DNA of 64,000 nucleotides from the NCBI GenBank assembly GCA_016648135.1, contig JADDOH010000170.1, positions 1 to 64,000 on the forward strand. Direction: 5' to 3'. This document shows positions 55,516 to 64,000 of the stretch, one piece after another. How positions within the stretch are numbered: position 1 is the stretch's first letter; every line of letters begins with the position of its first letter. The notes beneath the pieces are model-generated. The model saw nothing but the letters and a program-made list of their open reading frames with translations. It was not told the DNA's origin and did not search any database. The translations under genes were made by a program, and so were the position numbers. This DNA comes from Agrypnia vestita (lineage: Eukaryota > Arthropoda > Insecta > Trichoptera > Phryganeidae).

Positions 55516-56034
55516 TATATATTGTAGTCAAGAGGACGGTATTTCATTAAAACGAAGGTGTTTGAAACATACACACGATATAAAAGAACCTTATTTACAT
55601 AAATGAGTGAAACAGATCAAATCCTAGTATCTATAATTATAAGTAAGTAAACATATTGATTTAATAAAATTCTTTAAATTTTCTACTTCATTTATAAGAA
55701 ACTAACAACATTTTTTTAAGATGATATACAGTACGGATTAGTGTTGAAATGATAGGAATGTTATATTCACCACTCTTGTACAGGTAGTACCTAGCGCAAT
55801 GATATAACCTACAGGAAAAAAATTACATAAAAATGTTAACTGATGCTAACTGTCTTATATTGTTACAATTTCTCTAACACATATAATAAATACACAAATA
55901 TAATGCGTGTACCTACAAGCGTAACGCATTTCGTATACAATAAATAAAAACCGTATTTATACCGTAAATGGCCTGAGTGGGAACGTGAAATTTGGGACAT
56001 AGAATAAAAATAATAAAAGCTCGCTGAGATGTCT

Positions 56035-56235
56035 TGATCCTGTGGAACGTACGAACAAAGATATGATGTATATGAGGCGAGTTATGAAGAAAGCATGAAC
56101 ACAAGGATTCCGCAAAAGACCTGGCAAGAACGTGCATGAGAAGATGGATGAGGCATAAGTGGTATGCCAAGACAGAAGAGATAGACGTTCTATTGCTTGC
56201 CTATCCCTATAAAGAAACGGCGTGATGATTAGTTT
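56035..56235 (+). pseudogene. RTE-type LINE C-terminus
   Basis: Reads ARTCMRRWMRHKWYAKTEEI and ends KETA-stop before GATGATTAG, the same ending as at 2105-2270. Fewer than 70 codons. Confidence 0.6.
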
Positions 56236-56663
56236 GTTGATTATATTATAAAAATATTTTGTACTAAATCCTACTAACAAATACAACCAAACGTTGGGAC
56301 GTTAACACAAATTAAATTAATTTTTCTTAAAAACTACTTATTCAATACGCCTAGAAACATGAGAATTTTGAGTTCATTAGTTAAAAATTAATGTCCCTAT
56401 TTCAATTTCATATTTCTAAACTGTATGTAGAAGAAAAATTAAATCCATTGAAAACGTTCGTGAAAAGTTACATAATGAGCAAGTAAAATAATTAGTATTT
56501 TTAGATACTTGGCATTCTATCCTCTCTTCTACACAGAGAAATAGTCCGATGATTGAAGTATGTAATATATGTGAGTTTTTTTTAAATATGTTTGGCATAC
56601 CCGACGGAGTCTACTAAAATAACAATATTGAAGAGGACATCACAACAAGGGAACTAATAAAGG

Positions 56664-56712
56664 AAAATAGGACCTTTGGATCACGAGGCGAGACTCCTAA
56701 CCACAAATTAAC
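56664..56712 (-). mobile_element. SINE type 1 scrap
   Basis: CCTTTGGATCACGAGGCGAG and CCTAACCACAA match the tRNA-like head of the family. Confidence 0.55.
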
Positions 56713-56744
56713 ATATAAGTTTTATTCAGAATATTTTGAGTTTG

Positions 56745-57200
56745 TTCAAATCTTTCAGAACAGTACTGGATTTCATGTCACATAGACATTATTAATCAAT
56801 TCATATATATTATAGATGTCTCATAGAGACAAAACTGTAGTTTTTTATGAGAAAGTAGGCATAGAAGTCTTTTGGGTGTACATAAGACTTATGACCTATC
56901 GTATGCTTGGCTTAAGTGATCACTTTACACAATGTAACATTTGCCATTTCCACCCATGATAGAATATACCATGCCTATTAATTTTTGGAAGTTGTAATTC
57001 AAATATATACAACTTTCAAAAATTATTAGGCATGGTATATTCTATCATGGGTGGAAATGGCGAATGTTACATTGTGTAAAGTGATCACTTAAACCATACG
57101 ATAGGTCATAAGTCATATGTACCCCCAAAAGACTTATATACCTACTTTCCCATAAAAAACTACAGTTTCGTCTCTGTGAGACATCTATAATATACATTAA
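56745..57200. mobile_element. Fold-back element, family E, with 389-bp near-perfect palindrome
   Basis: 56806-56996 is inverted at 57008-57194 with an 11-base loop. Arms match at well over nine in ten positions, including GTCTCACAGAGACGAAA type ends, AAGTGATCACTT, TTTCCACCCATGATAGAATA and CCATGCCTA. An outer flank (AGAACAGTACTGGATTT) is shared with the right side of 59450-59713. No coding potential. Confidence 0.88.
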
Positions 57201-58394
57201 ATATAAGTTTTAAATCAACATATAAGTTTAAGATTGGACTAATATATTTTAAACAATGTCATTTAATTGAATTCAAAATAATAATAATCTGCCTAGTGCA
57301 GGCCAAATAGGAAATTCACAAGAAATGAAAAAAAATAAAAAACGATTATTACATTCACTATCGGCATACTCTTGATAATAATCTAGACCGGCTCAAATCT
57401 TTCCAATAATGGTCTCGGCTGTTTAGGGTCGCTGTGTTCCGCATTAGAATTAATTATTTGTTTTATGTGTGTATCGATCATGAAACTATTTCAATGGTGT
57501 GGTTATTCAGTATTGCTTAACAGAATTCTAGACTACCTACTGGACTTCCTTTTTATTCCCTTTCCTTTAACTCGTAGCGTCTGGTTGTCTGCTTGTTTGT
57601 TGTCTGCCGAAAAAACTTTGGATCGATGTTTAACCCATTTCCCGTAATCCAATCGAGCTGAAACTTTTCAGGCAGACTCGTGGCGACGATAAAAATTATT
57701 TAACACATTTTCGTTCAAAAAATATAATAATTGTAGCATAATTTTGGATTTTTTGAAATTTTAACGATTTATATATTGTTTAATTTTCGAGCCCGATGCG
57801 TGGAGTAGGCGCGAAACGTGATTCAATGAGAAAGGGAGTATAATAAAAACTTGGTTTTTATGGGTTAGTTTTTTCTTTTTAGTTTTATTTCAAGTTCACT
57901 TTTTACGCAGTTAAAATTAAAAATCGAATAATATTTCTCAGAAAACCAAAAAGTTTGCGTATTTTTATAATTTTTTATTTCCAATTTTGTGGAACAGCGT
58001 TTATGATTACCTGCAAATAATTTTTCACATAATTTTTTTATTTCTAACTTGATTTGAGCATCCAATACCATCCAATACTATTTAATTCTTATACATGTAT
58101 GGTGAATCTAGGCAGTTGTTGTTTTCAATAATGGTATATTTATATTTTCTTCATTTCTTGAGTTCCGTCTTATGCAATCTGGAGAATGGATTTTATGAAA
58201 AAAATAATTTTCGTAAATGTGGTAAATAGATGTCCTTTTGTAAAGTACACCGACAGTTGGAATATTAAAATCTTTAAAAAGTTGTGCAGTGGAACAATCA
58301 AAACATTTTTAATAATCATTCTGTTTTTTATGATATCGCAAGTTTAATGAATACCTAGAACAGTTACTTCAATTGTTTCTGAACACTAATTATG
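57201..58394. other. No gene confidently recognised
   Basis: AT-rich. About 57580-57700 (GTCTGCTTGTTTGTTGTCTG and following CAGGCAGACTCGTGGCGAC) resembles degenerate transposon-associated sequence seen in arthropods, but I cannot assign it. Confidence 0.4.
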
Positions 58395-59033
58395 TAACAA
58401 AAAAAAATAGCAGAACGAATTTCACTCTTGGGAAGAATCAGAAGATATATTAAAACAGATTCGTGCAAATATATATATAACGCAATAATAGTCCCCCATA
58501 TCAACCACTGCAGCAGTATACTATTTCTGCCTAATGAAGGAGAATTGAAAAAATTAACAATACTCCAAAATAAAGCATTAAGAATTATACTAAAAAGAAA
58601 TCGATACACAAGAATCAAAATAATGTTAGAAAGCCTACAAATAATGACATTTAGACAAATAATTCAATTTAATGTTCTTCTATTTATATACAAAATTGTT
58701 AATGGACACAACAATACATTTGAATTTTTAAGAAAAATAAGAAAAAACCAACATGAACATGACCATTGTACAAGAAAAAAAGATGAAATAAGATTGCCAT
58801 TCAGAAAGAAAAAAAGATCGCAAACTTCTATGATGTAGGTAGAGTGGGATGAAGTTGTATGCCAGAGGATATTAGAGACGAAAAAAATTTGAAAACTTTT
58901 AAGAAAAAACTAAGAAAGTTTGTGATACGTGCTTTTGATTAGAAATTTGATATACTGATATTTTACATTGTATATATTAGGAAATATAAAGGTATATATT
59001 ACCGATTTTATATATTAAAAAAAAAAAAAAAAG
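58395..59033 (+). pseudogene. Jockey/CR1-like LINE ORF2 C-terminus with poly(A)
   Basis: Open for 136 codons from TTG at 58428: LLGRIRRYIKT, NAIIVPHINHCSSILFL, LQNKALRIILKRNRYT and FNVLLFIYKIVNG, the thumb and tail of a non-LTR reverse transcriptase. After a frameshift, MPEDIRDEKNLKTFKKKL runs to the stop at 58940-58942. A 16-base A tract at 59017-59032 ends it. 5'-truncated. Confidence 0.8.
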
Positions 59034-59067
59034 TTTATAGAACTTTATAATCACACATTTGTCTTTC

Positions 59068-59424
59068 AAGTTTTACATTTTTAATTTTCTGAGACGCGTT
59101 TCGCCTTATCAATCTAAATATTTTTCATTAAACAACTTGTATTTATATTGAAAGTATTAAAAAGAGATGCTATATATTTAATTAGGTTTTTTTTTTGTAA
59201 TTTCTGCATGATTATAAGAATCAATTCTGTTCAAACACTGTTGAGAGGCAATACATTTAAGGATAGATTTTCAATTTGATATTAATGTGATATTCTTGGT
59301 AACAAATTATGTTTGTGCGCGAATGATTATTTTCAGATGCGGGTATTGTTATCAAGAATTAATGATGTTTGGAATCATAATCATAAGATAAAATGCGTCT
59401 CAGAAAATTAAAAATTTAGGACTT
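59068..59424. mobile_element. TIR element (357 bp)
   Basis: Left AAGTTTTACATTTTTAATTT and TCTGAGACGC; right, reversed, AAGTCCTAAATTTTTAATTT and TCTGAGACGC. TIR of about 45 bases. Interior without motifs. It sits between a LINE tail and a family E fold-back. Confidence 0.7.
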
Positions 59425-59444
59425 AAAAACAAATTAATGTTTTT

Positions 59445-59715
59445 CAATCAATATATTATAGATGTCTCACAGAGACGAAATTATATTTTTATGGGAAAGT
59501 AGATATAGAGTCTTTGGGTGTACATAGGGATCATTGTGTAAAGTGATCACTTAAGCCAGCCGTACGATAGGCCGTAAGCCCTATGTATACCCAAAGACTT
59601 CTATACCTACTTTGCCATAAAAATATAATTTCGTCTCTGTGCGACATGTATAGGCAATATATTGATTTATTAATTTAATAATGTCCCTATGACAAAAATC
59701 CAGTACTGTTCTAAA
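59445..59715. mobile_element. Fold-back element, family E, short copy
   Basis: ATGTCTCACAGAGACGAAAT (59461) is inverted as ATTTCGTCTCTGTGCGACAT (59626-59645); arms of about 80 bases enclose AAGTGATCACTTAAGCCAG. Right flank CCAGTACTGTTCT is shared, inverted, with 56752. Confidence 0.82.
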
Positions 59716-59829
59716 AAAATTTGACATACTCAAAATATTACAAATGTTTTTATTTCCATATGTAGAACAGTTATGATGCTACGATATTACATTATTTTTA
59801 AACACGAAAATATATTTTTTTAATTCTAT

Positions 59830-59915
59830 TTCCTGTGTTAGGACGTCCTTGTGGCGTTCTATCCTGTTTGCCTAACCCTGTTGCGAAACGGTGTGATGGA
59901 GACTTAGTAGTAGGG
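59830..59915 (+). mobile_element. RTE-type LINE 3' end
   Basis: GGCGTTCTATCCTGTTTGCC and GAAACGGTGTGATGGAGAC match 2205-2255 (GGCGCTCTATCCTCTCTGCC, GAAACGGCGTGATGGTAAG). Confidence 0.6.
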
Positions 59916-59999
59916 ACGCGGTGCGTCATGATTGCACGGGTAGAAATGTTCCGGTAACATTTACAAATATTGGGTTATTTCATGACTCGCGTTTCCGGA

Positions 60000-60400
60000 A
60001 TAAAACATTATTTTTTAAATGCAACAGACGCGATGCTCTGAACCGCATACAAAATCCGTGGGGTGATTAAAAATCCACTAAATGCATTTTTCCGCGTCAA
60101 AGCGCCCCCGAACCGCGACGCAAAACCGCCCTTATCACGTCTGTCCTTAAGGGTCGTTCTCCCTCGCGGCCGGGCGGGGCGCCTGCACCCTTCCAGCGGC
60201 GCCACCCTTGTCCCAGGTCTCATTTCCACTAATTACTCGTAATTATTACCGCCACTAATTGTATGGAGGAATTATTTCATTCACATACACACCCGTACCC
60301 GTACATCTCGACACTTCTCTCGCCTCTTCCAACCCCCAGCAGCGGTCATTATTTCCGTCTCGCTCGCGCGGTGCTCAGAGCATTATAGAACGGAATACTT
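60000..60400. other. GC-rich low-repeat island with homeodomain-type cores
   Basis: GC-rich block (60100-60215) followed by CACTAATTACTCGTAATTAT and GCCACTAATTGTATGG, i.e. several TAAT cores. Minus frame of 73 codons has no motif. Candidate conserved regulatory DNA; inference. Confidence 0.38.
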
Positions 60401-60509
60401 AATTGAATGGGGATTTTATAATTTACATCTTTCTTCGCGTTAAAAAAAATCACAAAAACCGATGAAGTTGATGAAAAAAACGATGAAAATGAAATATATA
60501 TAAATACGT

Positions 60510-60835
60510 TTGTAATATATAACAGAGAAATATTATAACAATTAACCATAAATAGCAAAAAATGACATGCACTTTTAAATGTTTGAAATTCAGTTTTACA
60601 TTATAGTTTTAATATATAAATATATAACAGAGAAATATTATAATAACTAGCTATAAACAGTAAAAAAAATACATGTAGATACACACACTTATACACACTA
60701 AACACATCATCTTTAAGTAAGTATTTTTACGTATATTATTGTAAGCGATTAATTGTATGGATTCATGTATTGTAAGCTTCTATATGAATAAATACAATAA
60801 AAAGTTTGAAATTCAGTTTTACATTATAGTTGGTA
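60510..60835. repeat. Interleaved direct repeats
   Basis: ATATAACAGAGAAATATTAT occurs at about 60518 and 60624. A 28-base block including GAAATTCAGTTTTACATTAT occurs exactly at about 60581 and 60805. Suggests a local partial duplication. Confidence 0.75.
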
Positions 60836-61814
60836 GTTTTAAAGTCCTAGCAGTTTATAAATCAAATCGTATAGCTTACTCCCTTCCAAAAAGATTTTTT
60901 ATATTATTTTTTATAATGTATTTATTTATTAATGATGGCAGTATTTATTAATTATTTATTAATGACAACAGTACCCGTTCATTAGAATAATCCTGTATCG
61001 AGGTGGGCACGATATACAATAACATTTTGATAACAATATTGTTTAAAACTTAACACTTAATTCTTACATAACATTAATTATTATAGAAACATTGTTCGAA
61101 ACCTTGAATCATTTTTTATTTTATTATGTAATATTCGTCCTTAGTTCAATCTTTATCTCTTCGATCCCTAATATCTTTATCCATTTTATAATGTGATTCT
61201 TAATTATTATTCCTTTTATTTCCATATGAATATTGTCATGAAATAAATATAATAAATAAGTAATGAAGTAATATTGTAAGTAAGCAGTGTTTCAAATTAT
61301 GTATTACGAGTGATTCTAGTCTATTTATGTACTTATATGTGTAATATACAGATCTTTGGTATTTTATTTTACCGTCGGATTTTGATTATCTTTGGTAAAT
61401 ACAATTATTTACAGGGACCTCTACAAAATATATATTATTGTGACTAGTCCCGTTAGATGGATGTCAATAGGCATGGTGGGCTTTGCAAAGAAACGATATC
61501 TCTCGTTTGATTACCCTAAATAATAATATTATCACTGACATCCTAAAATAATAATAGAATTAAATTTAAGGCCCTGTAAAAACGAAGTCAATAAATGATA
61601 GGAACGTCTTCTATAACAAAAATATAATTATTGCTGTGTACTTACGGTGAAATATATTTTTAGAAAAAAATATAGAATACTAAAAAAATCCTTGGTTAAA
61701 AACTAAAAATCATAAATTATTGAGGGTTTTGGTTCCATTCTCAGTGTGGTCAAAAATATAAGAAACCACGCAAAAAATGGATCCAAAACCAAGATTACAA
61801 AAATCCAAACTATA
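60836..61814. other. No gene recognised
   Basis: AT-rich. Confidence 0.45.
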
Positions 61815-61998
61815 ATTTTATTTTTATTTTAAATAGAGATGCGAACGTGGAATACGTGTCGCATCAATATTCTTACTATTTTTGTAATAAGCTAAACGCT
61901 TGTGCTATGAAAATAGGACTAGCTTGCTTGTGTCCCGGAATGGGGCTCGAACCACAGACCACAGGATAACTAGGCGAGGTCATAACTACTACACTACT
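61815..61998 (-). mobile_element. SINE type 1 copy
   Basis: AAATAGAGATGCGAACGTGG, CTAAACGCTTGTGCTATGAA, GGAATGGGGCTCGAACCACA (box B) and TAACTACTACACTACTA. Same subtype as 35280 (GGAATGGGGCTC). Confidence 0.85.
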
Positions 61999-62645
61999 AT
62001 AATATATAAATTACTAAGAATATATATGTTAACACTAAAATAAGAATTATACGGAGAAAATAATTCACTTAACAATTTTAGAAATATTGCTCTGCACTAA
62101 AAATATTAAATAAAAACAGATTTTTTTAATAATAACTCAAATACATCTAAATTACAGCACAACTTGAAATTTTTTTCACACTTGTCAATATTCTTCCTGT
62201 TATGTTATAAATAAAAGGGATTCAAAAGAATGAAACGTCGAATAAGTTAGCTCCGTATGAAATGAAACTATGTAAAGGGACTCACAATTCCAAAGACATC
62301 TTATAAAAATATATCAAAAACACTGGAATTTGTTTTTCTCACCTTGAACAAAAATTACCAGTAGGTATCATCACACATTTGTATGAAAAACTCGATATTT
62401 TAAATAATTGTCCTAAAAATGATATGGCTGATTTTTTAATATTAAATATCATGTTGCGCTTGATGTTTTTTTCATTTTGTTCATTTAAAGTAAACATAAA
62501 TAATTATGCAGTTGGAGAAAAATTGAGGAATGGAAAAAAGTTTAGAGAGCTGATTTGGAAAGTGATAGTAGGTGAGAGCAAATTAAAAAAAATGACTAAA
62601 TTAATGAATCAATTGGGATAATTTACAGAAAAAATCTTTACATTG
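61999..62645. other. No gene recognised
   Basis: AT-rich. An 80-codon frame at 62379-62621 has no motif. Confidence 0.45.
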
Positions 62646-62654
62646 AAAAATATT

Positions 62655-62728
62655 TGTTACCACCGGGATACGATCCCAAAACTATCACTTTCCGGGGAAT
62701 AACGATACCTTTGCCACAGTATCCATCT
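62655..62728 (-). mobile_element. tRNA-like head, SINE remnant
   Basis: Reversed: GATGGATACTGTGGCAAAGG, GATAGTTTTGGGATCGTATC and CCGGTGG, i.e. a box B-like GGATCGTATCC with a plausible acceptor side. No clear box A. Confidence 0.35.
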
Positions 62729-63335
62729 ATGATTACAAAAAAATTTGAGACTCATTAATGTAAAAATCCATCGGTTATTCTTTTTTCATAATTTCTTGAT
62801 TAGAATAGGTACTAATATCATAAAGAAATGTGTTCTCATTAAAAAATGACTTATTTTCAAATTATTTGTATACCTACCTAAGAAGATAGATAATGTAGAA
62901 AAAAATATAACAATTTTACCTAACATTTTCAAAATTATTTTGAAAAACATTAGCAAATGTTAAAAATTCAAAACAATATTTTTCACTTGATACTGCAATG
63001 TACATGTACATAAAGGATGTCTCGGAGCTAGTAGAAAAAACTTCCGGGAGTCTTCTTCATCCAATTAGGAAAAAAGATAATTCAGAAATTTTGAAAAAAA
63101 TTAAAACTTTATTAAAGTCGCTTATCTCCTTAACTGTTGACATTTCACCCAAAAGGTAAAGAATATTTTCTATTCAGAATTCAATGCGGGAGATTCCTCC
63201 GAAGTTTTTATATTGGTTACTAGACACCTTGTGTGTGTAATATACAATATCGGCAATGTTGTACGTAAAAACATCAAATTTCACTGACAACAAACACGAG
63301 ATAAAATCTTTGAGACGTCAAAAATTGTCACAAAA
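62729..63335. other. AT-rich stretch, possible degenerate MITE C relative
   Basis: CTTATCTCCTTAACTGTTGA near 63122 recalls TATCTCCTTAACTATTGA of MITE C (27802). No termini found. Confidence 0.35.
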
Positions 63336-63665
63336 TATTTCCAGATCCACGGATTCCGTAACACGATCTAGAGGCGCACACAAGATGGTGTGTTCCGTGT
63401 TCAGTTTTCAAAAATAAACACGGAATATTTTGGTCTCACTCCGCGAGGCCTGAATGGACCCGTCACCCGTGAGCTAATTACATTGTTTCGGGTCCCAAAA
63501 GGTGTTGGCAAAGGGCGAGGCCTTCACAAAGGAGCCCAGAGGCTGACAGCCACCATGTCTTTCGAAGAGTTTCCGTACTTAAATGAATAATAACATAATA
63601 ACGTATTAAACGCATCTGTCCTGGCCGAAAAACTCGCATTCACGCAGACAACGGGAGCCCTGCCG
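63336..63665. other. GC-rich low-repeat island
   Basis: Contains GTGAGCTAATTACATTG and GGGCGAGGCCTTCACAAAGG. The 66-codon frame at 63390-63590 has no known motif. Candidate conserved non-coding element. Confidence 0.35.
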
Positions 63666-64000
63666 GGACAATGATATTTTTAAATAAATAATAATGTAAA
63701 CACAAATATTATAATACGTTATTATTAACAGGCGTGAATATAATTTTTCAAGTTTGATTGTAACACCTATTGAGCGTACTTACATAATACCCAGCCATGT
63801 ATTGTGCTTTCTGAGAACGGTCGACGTATCAAAAATAATCTCAAACTCAGATTACGAATACGAATGGTCAGATGGGTCCGTTCTCGGTGCTATTTGATGG
63901 AATGAAAACATTACCCACATTTACCGAAGAAATGAGCAAGTGACGTGAACCATTTAAAATCACCCGAATGCATAGGTAAAGAAGGACGATTTTAATTTTT
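63666..64000. other. No gene recognised
   Basis: AT-rich edge of window. Confidence 0.45.

Noticed and set aside
57465..57647. 60-codon hydrophobic frame, possible membrane peptide
   Set aside because: Sits in transposon-like sequence and has no supporting context.
1..64000. CRISPR array, prokaryotic operon or phage-like system
   Set aside because: No regularly spaced identical repeats, no ribosome binding sites with dense frames, and all recognisable coding belongs to eukaryotic transposons or a spliced exon.

Overview
This is a strongly AT-rich eukaryotic window that looks like insect nuclear DNA. It has no dense operon-like coding. It has many decayed non-LTR retrotransposon (LINE) fragments, tRNA-derived SINEs, a mariner with a DD34D catalytic triad, a Helitron, solo LTRs, Penelope-like terminal repeats and many fold-back MITEs. 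All of these are typical of arthropod genomes. I cannot name the species. No rRNA, bacterial operon, CRISPR array or complete host gene is visible.

Layout. 1-1.5 kb: 3' half of a Jockey-like LINE whose reverse transcriptase frame is open until a late frameshift. 2-8 kb: nested Penelope-like and RTE pieces, a dense array of heat-shock-element pentamers (2997-3175), a LINE 3' end, a SINE, two minus-strand LTR remnants, a solo-LTR-like block with a full core promoter (about 5.5-6.05 kb) and a well-bounded 364-bp Helitron (6267-6630). 8-20 kb: RTE and CR1 fragments, a solo LTR (10140-10723), a 540-bp TIR transposon, several fold-backs, and GC-rich islands. 21.1-22.4 kb: a mariner with both TIRs and TA duplications, its transposase frame intact but lacking an ATG. 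22.6-49.5 kb: many SINEs, MITEs, LINE fragments, a second solo LTR (28486-29104) and further GC-rich islands. 49564-49868: the only convincing host coding exon, bounded by consensus splice sites, protein not recognised. 50-64 kb: a 207-bp tandem duplication, more LINE and SINE debris, a 389-bp near-perfect fold-back (56806-57194), and GC-rich islands.

How it fits together. The window reads as a large intron or intergenic region around one exon of an unidentified plus-strand gene. GC-rich, low-repeat islands about every 3-10 kb are candidate conserved regulatory elements. The rest is layered transposon insertion, with several clear nestings that give relative ages. The most notable theme is a set of related LTRs whose U3 regions carry phased nGAAn units, the binding code of heat shock factor, together with an unusually long array of such units at 3 kb. 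I found no evidence for a wholly new multi-gene system.
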